In this document: positions 1-12,223 of the stretch, piece by piece
Layout of the letters: the number at the start of each line of letters is the position of its first letter
How positions within the stretch are numbered: position 1 is the first letter of the stretch
Assembly (NCBI RefSeq): GCF_036373705.1
Contig: NC_089866.1
Location: 2,820,001 to 2,884,000, forward strand
Length of the DNA: 64,000 nt
Source of the DNA: Amia ocellicauda
Lineage: Eukaryota; Chordata; Actinopteri; Amiiformes; Amiidae
Direction of reading: 5' to 3'
Translations under genes and position numbers: made by a program
The notes under the pieces: generated by a model
Databases searched by the model: none
What the model saw: the letters and a program-made list of their open reading frames with translations, nothing else
Told to the model about the DNA's origin: nothing

Positions 1-480
1 CCTTTCTGTGTGGATATTTTTAATGAATAGAAAGACGCAACTCTGTGTCCCCAAACACCCGACGCAGAGGGAGTTTGTTTTCAGTAAACTGATTTGACTG
101 AAACACAAATACAGGTGAGAACAACAGTGGTGGCCCTCAGCAAGCTGTCCCCAGAGTTAATAACTCTTCCAAGTGTGCTATACACTTGTTTTTCAGACGA
201 TGGGATGTTACTCTAACAAATCAGTCACCTTTGCTTTGTTGGTCCAGGATGTAGAAGTTAAAATAATCAAAATTTTCACATCATTCATCTCAGTTCTTAT
301 CGGTGCTCAAAAGCAGTATTCAAGGGGAACATTGCATTGGCTTTTCCCTACGATGAGGGCGTCTAATCGGGGTCATGAAGATCTCTAATCCAGCATGTTT
401 TATTGAATCATTTATAAACTATCAAACTATCCCAAGTTCCCATAACAGAAATTGAAGCGAGTGCATGCCAAGTTCCCTGG

Positions 481-505
481 CTGTGTGTGTGTGTGTGTGT
501 GTGTG
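481..505. repeat. (TG)n microsatellite
   Basis: A run of about 12 TG units is followed by a TATT-rich stretch. It is simple-sequence DNA inside the NHERF2 intron. Confidence 0.9.
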
Positions 506-1306
506 ATGCTGTATTTTATGTATGTATTTATTTATTTATTTATTTTGAGTCAGCTAATGTTATTAAGTTCAGCCGCTGGAATCGAGCCGTTACCTTTTCT
601 AGCTGTTGTCTCATTTCATAAACAGGACAAATATTAAACAAAATACCTTTTAGGACAACCGATACTTGAAACCCACACTATTCGCACAGCAAGTGCTACT
701 CGTAAATATTTGATCGGGAGTGGTGGCTGTGTTGCACAGCGCGAGGCCTCTTTGAGGTCAGCAGTGCCGGCACACAAGTGTGCGCGTCCCCTCTGTAAAT
801 GTGTGACTTTTACTTTCCGGGGAAAAAAATGTGTCTTTCTGAGATGTGTCCTAATAGGGCGAAGGATGTTCTGCCCTGAGGTGTGACAAGGTGCCTCTCT
901 CTCTCGTCCCCGTGCTCGAGCCGGATGAGTGGGCCCTGAAAGTAAGTGGTTGCTAGGTAACTGAGAAGAAGCCGCAGCAGGGAGACAGAAACAGAACAGA
1001 GGGACAGCAAAGCACTCTGGGAGAACTCGGGGGGGTGGTGAACCCCAGTCGCTACTGGGCTGCCGGCCGACCACTGTGGCTCCTGTGGCACTGTGGCTAT
1101 CCGCCTGGTTTACAAAAGCTCAGCACCACTACAATACAGAGATCTATAGAATATATATGTTTATATTATTATTACCAACCTAGATAACGAGCACATAATA
1201 GATGGGGAGATTATATAATAAACGTTGAAGAGAGAAGCTCAATGCGAATGGAAACATCTTGGGGAGCCTTCGTCCAGCGATATAGTGATGGTGATTATAT
1301 ATATAT

Positions 1307-2525
1307 ACACTCACCTAAAGGATTATTAGGAACACCATACTAATACTGTGTTTGACCCCCTTTCGCCTTCAGAACTGCCTTAATTCTACGTGGCATTGAT
1401 TCAACAAGGTGCTGAAAGCATTCTTTAGAAATGTTGGCCCATATTGATAGGATAGCATCTTGCAGTTGATGGAGATTTGTGGGATGCACATCCAGGGCAC
1501 GAAGCTCCCGTTCCACCACATCCCAAAGATGCTCTATTGGGTTGAGATCTGGTGACTGTGGGGGCCAGTTTAGTACAGTGAACTCATTGTCATGTTCAAG
1601 AAACCAATTTGAAATGATTCGACCGTTGTGACATGGTGCATTATCCTGCTGGAAGTAGCCATCAGAGGATGGGTACATGGTGGTCATAAAGGGATGGACA
1701 TGGTCAGAAACAATGCTCAGGTAGGCCGTGGCATTTAAACGATGCCCAATTGGCACTAAGGGGCCTAAAGTGTGCCAAGAAAACATCCCCCACACCATTA
1801 CACCACCACCACCAGCCTGCACAGTGGTAACAAGGCATGATGGATCCATGTTCTCATTCTGTTTACGCCAAATTCTGACTCTACCATCTGAATGTCTCAA
1901 TAGAAATCGAGACTCATCAGACCAGGCAACATTTTTCCAGTCTTCAACTGTCCAATTTTGGTGAACTTGTGCAAATTGTAGCCTCTTTTTCCTATTTGTA
2001 GTGGAGATGAGTGGTACCCGGTGGGGTCTTCTGCTGTTGTAGCCCATCCGCCTCAAGGTTGTACGTGTTGTGGCTTCACAAATGCTTTGCTGCATACCTC
2101 GGTTGTAACGAGTGGTTATTTCAGTCAAAGTTGCTCTTCTATCAGCTTGAATCAGTCGACCCATTCTCCTCTGACCTCTAGCATCAACAAGGCATTTTCG
2201 CCCACAGGACTGCCGCATACTGGATGTTTTTCCCTTTTCACACCATTCTTTGTAAACCCTAGAAATGGTTGTGCGTGAAAATCCCAGTAACTGAGCAGAT
2301 TGTGCAATACTCAGAATGGCCCGTCTGGCACCAACAACCATGCCACGCTCAGAATTGCTTAAATCACCTTTCTTTCCCATTCAGACATTCAGTTTGGAGT
2401 TCAGGAGATTGTCTTGACCAGGACCACACCCCTAAATGCATTGAAGCAACTGCCATGTGATTGGTTGGTTAGATAATTGCATTAATGAGAAATTGAACAG
2501 GTGTTCCTAATAATCCTTTAGGTGA

Positions 2526-2529
<4 letters not shown>
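1307..2529 (-). mobile_element. Complete Tc1/mariner element, DD36E (Incomer-like)
   Basis: This is a 1.2-kb DNA transposon with 30-bp terminal inverted repeats at 1307-1336 and 2500-2529. I read them as perfect reverse complements (ACTCACCTAAAGGATTATTA at the left end). The element sits in a (TA)n tract, in keeping with TA target choice. One uninterrupted transposase frame runs on the minus strand. The intact frame and identical ends suggest recent insertion. The 36-residue gap between the second Asp and the Glu points to the DD36E group rather than the DD34E group. Confidence 0.9.
1340..2380 (-). CDS. Tc1/mariner transposase (DD36E type), apparently intact
   Basis: The 346-residue DDE transposase has an N-terminal paired-type helix-turn-helix DNA-binding region (about residues 1-120). 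The catalytic triad is Asp155 in the WSDES motif, Asp246 in YFQQDNAPCH, and Glu283 in DLNPIEHLW. There are 36 residues between Asp246 and Glu283, which is the DD36E spacing. A GGGVMVWG motif, usual in Tc1 enzymes, lies at about 191-198. There is no internal stop. The enzyme would bind the terminal repeats and cut and paste the element into TA sites. The stop lies only a few bases inside the left terminal repeat, as is common in this superfamily. Whether it is expressed cannot be told from sequence. Confidence 0.9.
   Translation of the reverse strand: MGKKGDLSNSERGMVVGARRAILSIAQSAQLLGFSRTTISRVYKEWCEKGKTSSMRQSCGRKCLVDARGQRRMGRLIQADRRATLTEITTRYNRGMQQSICEATTRTTLRRMGYNSRRPHRVPLISTTNRKKRLQFAQVHQNWTVEDWKNVAWSDESRFLLRHSDGRVRIWRKQNENMDPSCLVTTVQAGGGGVMVWGMFSWHTLGPLVPIGHRLNATAYLSIVSDHVHPFMTTMYPSSDGYFQQDNAPCHNGRIISNWFLEHDNEFTVLNWPPQSPDLNPIEHLWDVVERELRALDVHPTNLHQLQDAILSIWANISKECFQHLVESMPRRIKAVLKAKGGQTQY

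Positions 2530-2562
<33 letters not shown>
2527..2562. repeat. (TA)n microsatellite flanking the Tc1 element
   Basis: A long TA run lies directly beside the right terminal repeat of the transposon. A shorter TATATA tract flanks the left end. The element probably inserted into a pre-existing TA microsatellite. Confidence 0.85.
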
Positions 2563-2567
<5 letters not shown>

Positions 2568-2724
2568 TTCACACAAATGACAGGTTAACATTATTGTCTT
2601 ATAAATGGCCACTACAGAGTTGTTCCAAACACTACCTCCTCCACAGGGTGTTTTACAGCCCTTGAGTATTGCTAAGGTCTTGTAATGTTTCTTCCCAGTT
2701 TCATCTCTGTGTACAATGGGCTTC

Positions 2725-2780
2725 TGTACATGGGTCAAATGGCCTCCTCTTCGTTTGTGAACTTTCTTATGTTCATAGAT
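2725..2780 (+). repeat. Short 3' tail of a non-LTR retrotransposon
   Basis: The segment contains GGCCTCCTCTTCGTTTGTGA followed by actttcttatgttc. The same 3' tail, with small changes, occurs at about 24720-24764 and 60360-60403. It is a severely 5'-truncated copy. Confidence 0.6.
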
Positions 2781-4834
2781 TCTTCTATTGGATGCTTTTA
2801 AGGAATTGTAAGCATTAGCACTGCATTGAGAGGCAGTGACCTAAATATCTCCCGGATGCTTTATGAATGTGATGTATGACTCAACACTTTACATATCATT
2901 TTAAACAAACTTTTTTTTAAATATGAAAACAAAGATGTGTTATAATTGTGCCGTGGGGTTCTAATAAACTATGGGCACAGTTGATAAATCTCAGCATGAA
3001 AGGGCCGATATGAATACAGAAACTGTTGAACTATCCCTCAGGGGTGTATCGGTTGCTCTGGCTTTGTTTTCTTGAACTGGAGTTTTTGCAAACCGAGTCG
3101 GCCGAAGGAGATCTTTGTAAATTGTTGTGAATTAGAGTTCAGTAATGACCTGTGTGCAAGTCGCCCTCTCGTGGCTCAGAGCTGTAACTGTAGACTTATA
3201 GCAGCCGTGCAAATCTGGCCGATTTCTGCATCTGTGCTGAGTATTGAGCTCGCTAGTTTGTCATGGCTGCAGATGGAAGCTCTTCAAGCAGACTTCAGTC
3301 ATGCATGCTTTGCAAACAGTTTCCATTTCTGGTGTCACATGGTGTTAATGCCTGGGGGGTGGGGGGGGGATATTTCATGGAAATTCTACCAGAGCAAAAA
3401 AGTGGCACCAGTAAATCAGTTGACCAAATCAATTTAAAAGTGTCCCCTTGTGTGCCGTTACATTTCACATGGGGTGTGTATCTATACGCAGTGCAGCTGT
3501 GTTGTGGAGAGAGGGGAAGGTCTGGACTGACGTCTGTGCAAACTGAGCCCACTAGGAACGGGGGGCGAAAGCAGTGCTTTTAATGGTAAAGGGCAGAGAA
3601 CAAAGAACTGTTTCTTCTGTGGCTCTGTGTTCGAGAGCAGGAGCAGAAGCATCTTCGAGCTGTGTTTGGCTAGGTCAGCGATAGAGTGCAGTAATAATGT
3701 GGCAGGAAAATTAGGATTGAAAAAAGACAAAAGGCTTTTGACATGAAATCATAGGGAAAGCTACATACAGATGTGCCTGTTCCTGAACATCAGAATGACT
3801 GATTAAAATACATTATTTCTGAAAAGTCTGACATGTAATGAGAACCATAAATCATGAACTACCTGGTATATTTAATTTAAGGGTATGGCATTGTAACCAC
3901 ATGTCACAATACAGAGCAGTAGTATTTGAATTGTATGGAATGAAAAATAAAAATGTTTTCCATATGTTATCCACTTGAGTTTAAATCTGTATATTTTTTC
4001 TGGTGAGATTAGTTTAACTGTCCGTAGATGTTCACCTGTTTTCGTTAGCAGTTTTTCAATGAATCAGTTACCGCTGTGAGTTTCCAGGGCTGGTGTCTAA
4101 GAAGCTACAACTGTCCCTTATAGAACTGTTTTCTAATTAATGGCGTTGTCCTCCTCTCTGTTACACTCTTCACAACTCAATACACTAATTTATTATCCAG
4201 CTGTTGTTGCACGATTCTTTCCAATCCAAACACTGAACTGTTTCACATTAAAATAACTCACAATTACAGATGATGAAATCATTTTGAAATGTGTGTGTGT
4301 GTATCTGTGTGTGTGTAGATATACAGTGCATGTCTGCTTTGAATTAAAATTCCTTGCCCTGTTTTTAATTACATTTTTCACATGACCCAATAGGAAGCGA
4401 TGCGAATCAGAGCAGCCTCTTCATATCCAAAGGTCTTGTTCTCCCCCTCAATAAAAAAGTAATGTAACCCTTCCCTTCCAATTTAGTTCATATAATCAGA
4501 GGAATCAATTGATATGCATTAAAATACAGCTCTTAATCACATAGACTTCACCCAACAGAGAAGCTGACAGTGCTTTTAAAGATGATTTAGTTATTGTTTG
4601 GTATTATGTGTGTAGCCTGTGAGACTCATTAAAATGTTGGCCAGCAGACATGGAGGGCAGGAGTGTTGTGGTGTAGTCACTCCTGAAAGCTTTGGGAAGC
4701 GAAGTCAGCATATCGAGCTCCTCACACACAGCCAGCCCGGTGATACGCTGGTCTCTTAATCTCTCACGTTAATGAACACAGCCTCTCCCAGTTGCAGGCC
4801 GGCGCAGTAAGGCCGTGTCGAATTGTTTTGGCAG

Positions 4835-6519
4835 GTGAACGGCATCAATATCGAGGGCATGAAGCACTCGGAGGTGGTGGCATTCATCAAGGCCAGCCGG
4901 AGCGAGGCCAAGCTGCTGGTGGTCGACCTGGAGACGGACGAGCACTTCAGGATGATTGGGGTCACGCCCACGGAGAGTCACGTCAAAGGCAAGGACCGTC
5001 CGTACCCCCCGCAGAGCACAGCTCTCTGGCCCGCTGTCCCTGTCTCGTTGATCTTGCTGTCTCTCCCTTGCAGTTGTGCATGTGTCCACAGTTCCTCTTT
5101 GTCGTTAATTCCCATGTCCAGTCCTCGAGTCTCCTTGACCCCCAGTTTGGTTGTTCCAACATCAGTCTGTCTCGGACACAGTCGCTATATTACACAGCGC
5201 CTGCCATCCTTCAAATGGATGTGTCTGCATACATCTTTATCACTGCGTATCTAATACTGCCTTTTTGATGACTTCTTAGCAGCTCGATCAGGCTGTGAAA
5301 CTCTGCAGTTGAAAGTATCATTGTCTCCATTCATCAGTATTGTCTATGTTTGTTTTGTCTCTCAGGCTTCGTGGCTCAACCAATAACTAATGGATCACCG
5401 AAGCCTCAGATGGGCCTCCCAGCCGAGGGGAGACGCCAGGCCTCGTTCTCCTCTTCCCACAGTGTGTCGTCCTCTACACAACTCTACAACACAACAGTAC
5501 GTGTCTTTTAATGTGACGAGACAGGTGGGGGGGATATTGATACTCTAATGCCATTATAAGTGATGCAGCTCCTGCAGTTCAGCGTCCGGATGATTGGTCA
5601 CAGGTACAGAACAACTGTGTGACATGAGCATGACCTTCAGTGCGTCCCAGTCTTCATCTTATATGCCAGAATAGGGTTGCCATATCAGATATCCTGTGGA
5701 GATCTGGGAACAATAAACAGAAACACAATCAAGGTGTTTTTATTGGCGTGCAAGGATTTAATTGGAAATCTGTAATGGAGCGGAGTTGGCGAAGCTGCAG
5801 TGTGCCTAGCTAAGTGTTTGTTGTGTGTTCCTCCAGATAAATGGCAGCTCCACGTCAGAGTCCTCCCACACAGACCTCCAGAGCAGTCCGGAGAAGGAGG
5901 CTGAGGTAATACAAGGGCATTGGGGTCCTGTACTTATATATATATATATATATATAAAATATACAGCAGTGCTAATCAGGTTGAAGCAAACAGCCCTGAG
6001 AGAGGAACGCTGGCTCCTTGAAGGCATTCCTCTCCTCCAATAAGAGCCCTTCTTGTAGAGCTGTAGAAAGACTTGGACTGGCTACATGGCTTGGACTTGC
6101 AGGAGTATCAAAATAATAATATTAATAGTATGTAGTGGATTTTATTCTGTTTTACATTTCTCACAAATCCTCAATCCTGCAACACCTGCCAAAATCACGT
6201 CAGGAATAATAGCAGAGAATCAAGTCTTAATCGCCTTAAATAAAACGAGATAAGAATCTAGAAGAGGCTACGAAGTCCTCCATGAAGTCTTTTCCCTGGC
6301 CGTTGGCTCGGGTGTCTCGCCGTTTCTCTTAGTTTGTTTGTTTTCTGTCTGCAGGCGGCAGAGGAGCAGGATCGTGACAAGGACCCCTTCATAGAGAGCG
6401 GCCTGCGGCTGAGCCCCACGGCAGCGGAGGCCAAAGAGAAAGCCCACGCAAAGCGGGCCAAAAAACGGGCACCGCACATGGACTGGAGCAAGAAACATGA
6501 GATTTTCAGCAACTTTTGA
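4835..6519 (+). CDS. nherf2 (slc9a3r2): NHERF2 PDZ scaffold, 3' four exons (partial)
   Basis: Coding exons are 4835-4988, 5366-5496, 5837-5905 and 6355-6519, giving 172 residues; the 5' part lies left of the window. The first exon encodes the second half of PDZ2 (VNGINIEG, then [12 protein letters not shown] and VTPTESH). The middle exons are a Ser-rich linker. The last exon holds the ezrin/radixin/moesin-binding tail, ending [13 protein letters not shown]. The SNF ending matches NHERF2, as NHERF1 ends in SNL. NHERF2 links apical membrane proteins such as the Na+/H+ exchanger NHE3 to ezrin and actin. The first intron shown has a GC donor (AAAG|GCAAGG), because no in-phase GT donor is present. 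Phases otherwise join cleanly. Confidence 0.9.
5935..5957. repeat. (TA)n microsatellite in NHERF2 intron
   Basis: A short TATA run lies just after the exon ending at 5905. It is simple repeat only. Confidence 0.8.
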
Positions 6520-6968
6520 AACAAAAGAAAAAAGAAAGAAAACAAAACAAAACCTCCCACTACCTGACTTGATTTTATATTGTGGAGAGGGACAACACAA
6601 AATAATTCACAACAATAGCAGAAACAAAACAGAGAATCCCGTGATTACACGAGGGTGGACACGAAGAGAACTTTAAAAAAAAATTGCGAACAGATTGAAG
6701 CAAAAGAAAGTCTCCTTGACAGACAGAAAGCGCGACCAAAGTGGCTCACCCTGTCCCGTGCATCAGGGGTGCGAGGACGTGCGCCTAGGTTACCTTATTA
6801 TCATGTAGAGGTTTGTTATTTACTGTATGTGACGTATTTACACATTAGCGGATGAACAGTGCATTACACCTCACGCCTTCTTTCTTTGATTGTTTTCACT
6901 TCGACGACAATAACATCACCTCTTTAAGATTTGTTTTTTTATTAACCGTAGATTTCTCTCCAGAAAAC

Positions 6969-6974
6969 AATAAA
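6969..6974 (+). terminator. Candidate poly(A) signal of NHERF2
   Basis: AATAAA lies about 450 bases after the NHERF2 stop codon. Sequence 6520-6990 is therefore the likely 3' UTR. Later weaker signals are possible. Confidence 0.45.
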
Positions 6975-6989
6975 CTGTTGTACGTATAT

Positions 6990-9241
6990 AAAGGTCCAAC
7001 ATACGATGTTGAATTTTTTATCCAATTGTTTTAAACTATACTTTTTTAATCAAGGTAGACACATCAAAGGATGTTGTTGGCTAAATTCTGCAACTCGGAA
7101 CAAACCAGAAACAGGAAACAGACACTGTGGGCAGAAGCGTAACTTTTAGAGTAAGTTTAAATGTTTAGGGCAGTTCTTTGTCAGGTAACCACACTGGGGT
7201 ATGAAATCTTTTATAATTTCCTGTGGACTGAACTAAAATATGCATCAGCATCAGTTTGTAAGCGTAGGATTTGGGTAGCTACACCAACCATTTCAAAATG
7301 TTGAAGCTTCTACTCCACGCTGGCGCAGGAGGAGACCAGTCACAATATTCAAATGTGCAGCTGTATTAATTTCAGTGAACCATAAGATGTTTGGCAAGGC
7401 ATGCTGGGGCAAAAGTCCTTTTGCACATTTGACACTTTATCAGTATTACTTAATTGTGAAAGCAATTGCACAAATTTAAAAAGCACTTGTATCCAGCATA
7501 TTTCCCCTTCTATAAAGCCACCTATCAGCAGATATATTAGTTCTGTTCTCCTGGAAGATTAACCCAGTGTGGGATTTAAGCATCTGTTCCTAATCTGGAG
7601 TGTTGAAATGATTCGGACTAGAACCGATTAGCCCCCTTTACACTGAAACCAGCTGAGCACTGAGTGTTGTGCCAGGATGAACGAGCTGCCGCCAACAGCA
7701 AGGTCTTGAAATGAAAACTCTCCAAGCCGCAGTAGGGAGATTTGCGCTTCAAGGCGAGCTGTTATTCACCGACCACCCAGGACTGGACGACACAAAAACA
7801 ATGGGCTTGTGTTGCTGGACAGCGCTGAGATCTGTCTGAACAAAATCACTGCCAACCACTGAAATGTGATGCACCTTTACTCATGTAAAGTGTAGGCTTT
7901 CTGAGAGGGAAAGCAAATCACTCTGAAATAGATTATTTTTATTCTGTTTTAGTATTTTAATCTATGAGCATTATATACAATGTCATTTGTTAGTTATGAT
8001 ATAGGTCGACAGATACATTTAGAAGCACTTTTCTTATTGTTGTGGCAGAGTTTTCACTGAATTGAAGGCAGAGAGAGAGGGGGGGGTATTCTTGGAGGCA
8101 TGAGTCATGGTACCTGGGAGAGTCTGGGAGTAAAAGTCAGATGCTTTTCATGTTACGATGAATGGTACAAGGAATGTTACTTTGAATTCCTGCATCGAGC
8201 TTCGTGCAAGTTCTGCCCTTTCAAATGCATACTTTACAGGCAGTAAGGAAATAGAGTATGCAAAATGTAATGTAAATGTGAAAGGGAGGATGAGGGTTTG
8301 TCTTTGAAGATCACACGTAGGTAAATTCTCGAATACCCTTTCCCAGTGGAGCAGTGTTGTAACGTGCTTATTTGCATCAACACACTGTAAGCATCTACAC
8401 TCCGGTGGGTCTGTGAAATGCCACAATTACAACTACCACACAACTCTTTGTCTTATGATGATATTATTCATATATTACACCATTCATAATTTTTGCTGTT
8501 TTTAAGTTCTGGCACAAAAACATTGCTGACAAAACATTTCACGATGCTCAAATGGCAGACTGTTTGGGAGGACGTGCCTTTTGAGTGGTTTGTTATTGTT
8601 ATTATTACTATTACTATTATTACATTTGTTTTAGGACTCACTAGCAGAACATGTGAAAATGACCTGCTCTGTGGTGCTGTGCAGCTCTGAGTCAGTGGGA
8701 AGGGGGCAATGGGAATGAGTGTGAGAGAAGTGGCGAGTCAATAAGTTACCCCAGGAGGGTCGATCAGTGCTTAAACTCATTGTATAACTCACTGACATGT
8801 TCAATTGGCCTATGCGACTGTATTGAGACTCTTCCACCCTTTTAGGTCAGGCCATATAAAGTGAATTGTTTCCCAGAGGGTACCCTGATTATCATTCCCA
8901 TCCAGGCTTAAGAGCAGCAAGCAGCACATAAAGATGTAACGTCTTATATTTCTAGACTAAAGTACGACATTATGCTTCTCCTGGAAAATATGCCAGGCTT
9001 TAGCACTGATGTAAAAGGCCTGTCTTGTTCCTTGAAGGACCTAGTTCATTTCTAAATCGCATCAGTGCAGGAAACCACGTCAGCTACTTTACATGACCAC
9101 TGTTCACACTGTCAACTCGTTTCCCTGTGAAATATTCCTGGAAATAAGTCTGGATTGGAGGGTAGCTGTTATGAATTTGAGTTAAGGCTCATGAGGAGAT
9201 GTTTTAAATGTCTCAGCATTGATATTCATAACAAAAACATA
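6990..9241. other. Intergenic or extended 3' UTR, no gene seen
   Basis: The sequence is AT-rich with only short frames. I see no exon-like segment, tRNA or clear mobile element here. Part could be a longer NHERF2 3' UTR. Confidence 0.5.
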
Positions 9242-9471
9242 TACAGTGAGGGAAAAAAGTATTTGATCCCCTGCTGATTTTGTACGTTTGCCCACTGACA
9301 AAGAAATGATCAGTCTATAATTTTAATGGTAGGTGTATTTTAACAGTGAGAGACAGAATAACAGCAAAAAAATCCAGAAAAATGCATTTAAAAAAAGTTA
9401 TAAATTGATTTGCATGTTAATGAGGGAAATAAGTATTTGATCCCCTATCAATCAGCAAGATTTCTGGCTCC

Positions 9472-10591
<1,120 letters not shown>

Positions 10592-10783
10592 GTCGAAGGG
10601 GTCAAATACTGATTTCCCTCATTAACATGCAAATCAATTTATAACTTTTTTGAAATGCGTTTTTCTGGATTTTTTTGTTGTTATTCTGTCTCTCACTGTT
10701 AAAATACACCTACCATTAAAATTATAGACTGATCATTTCTTTGTCAGTGGGCAAACGTACAAAATCAGCAGGGAATCAAATAC

Positions 10784-12180
10784 GTAAATATACAGTGAGG
10801 GAAAAAAGTATTTTAACTACAGTTTGACATGGTGTAATGATTACCCCACTGGTTACACTTTTTATGTTAATATAAAATTATTTACAGTTAATTATAGTAA
10901 TGATGCCAAGTTCCTCAATCCCACTTTACTTTATTTTGAACAACTTCAACAAAGTCTGGTGTCCTTCAGGGTTTGTTTGCATATGAAAAGAAATGGCGAC
11001 CCTCTAGAAAAGGAAATAGTGTTTTGCTGTTTTTGCCTTTTTTGGAATCCAATATCCTATTCATCTATGATTATTAAGGCAACTTGCATATATCACTTCA
11101 GATCCAGTGTTGTACTGGGTTATTTTTTTACAGTTAAGGTGTAAAATAAATTAACAACTTATTATACAGCTAGTTCCAAAAATACTTATCTTTCAAAAGT
11201 GAAAGGAAAACATTTTAAAAGCTCTTTTTTACTTTGAGGACCTACACCACCTCTTAAGACTTTCAATGTATTTTGAGTAGAAATATAAGATAGGCTTATG
11301 AAAACCACTCGGAATATGAGAATACGAGCAATCGTAGGCACACCTTGCATTATTATCATTTTTATTTCTTGAGTTATGGGTTGGCTTTGAATTCTCTCGA
11401 AACAGATTGCTTGCATTCTTCAGACTACAGCTGCCGAGAAACTCTTGGTTTGTGCTCTTCCATGTTAACACGTTATTAACTGGGTTTAAAGCCCGCCCTT
11501 ACTCAACAGGTAACTATAACTCGGTCTACTGATGACCACGTTCGGTCTGTAAATGTGTATTGTTTTTGATGGATCGCCTGTGGAATCAATAGTCAGCTCC
11601 GATACGCTGTACGTAGTTCTGTTACTAATTGTACACTCCTATAACATCCTCAGTTGTGTAAGAATATGATGCATTTCAAGTACAACAATAATACATGGTC
11701 TCTGAATTGTACATTGTTAATAATAAACTTTTATTTCAAAACAATAAATCCCCAGGGTGTGCTCAGTGTGTGGCATGTAGGGTCATGTGACTCTTGTGGC
11801 TAAATTACATTCAGTGTTTGCAGATGTCAACAAAGGAGGGTAAACGTTCCAGTTATGTTGGACATAAACTTGTGAAGTCCAAATTACGTTTCCTGAGATT
11901 TATCAAATATGGTTTAACAAAAGCACAAAATTATAATTGTCACTTATAAAACGGATTCAACAAACTTACATTATGTAGTTAGACTATATACACAGAGAAC
12001 AGAAAGATTAAAAAGGACAGCAGCTCCAACAGTTTTACCATTTACAAATTAGCGCAAGGGTAAAACCAATCCATTAAAAAACAACATTACATTAATAATA
12101 ATCCCCCCCACAGAGACAGACTAATTAAAATGCACAAAAACAGTCAATTACAGTCTTCCATTCAGCTGTAGGTAATATAT
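10784..12180. other. Intergenic region, no gene seen
   Basis: AT-rich sequence lies between the decayed Tc1 copy and the 3' end of the astacin gene. Nothing coding is supported. The stretch 11730-12223 is the probable 3' UTR of the minus-strand astacin gene. Confidence 0.5.
11730..11735 (-). terminator. Candidate poly(A) signal of the astacin gene
   Basis: TTTATT on the plus strand reads AATAAA on the minus strand, about 490 bases after the predicted stop at 12224. Confidence 0.4.
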
Positions 12181-12223
12181 TTACCTCTGTCCTCCCTGTA
12201 GAAAATCCATTGGATTCATTTCC

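Larger units (their letters stand above)
1..4834 (+). other. Intron of NHERF2 (no exon recognised)
   Basis: No exon is recognisable here. The first supported NHERF2 exon begins at 4835 in the middle of the second PDZ domain, so this stretch is best read as the intron before it. It holds a TG microsatellite, a complete Tc1/mariner element, a short retrotransposon tail and otherwise AT-rich unique-looking sequence. The short open frames are not conserved-looking and lack splice-phase support. Confidence 0.6.

Noticed and set aside
4792-5268. 158-residue plus frame overlapping the NHERF2 PDZ exon
   Set aside because: It is a shifted frame over the PDZ2 exon and the following intron. The correct frame gives the PDZ sequence and a splice junction.
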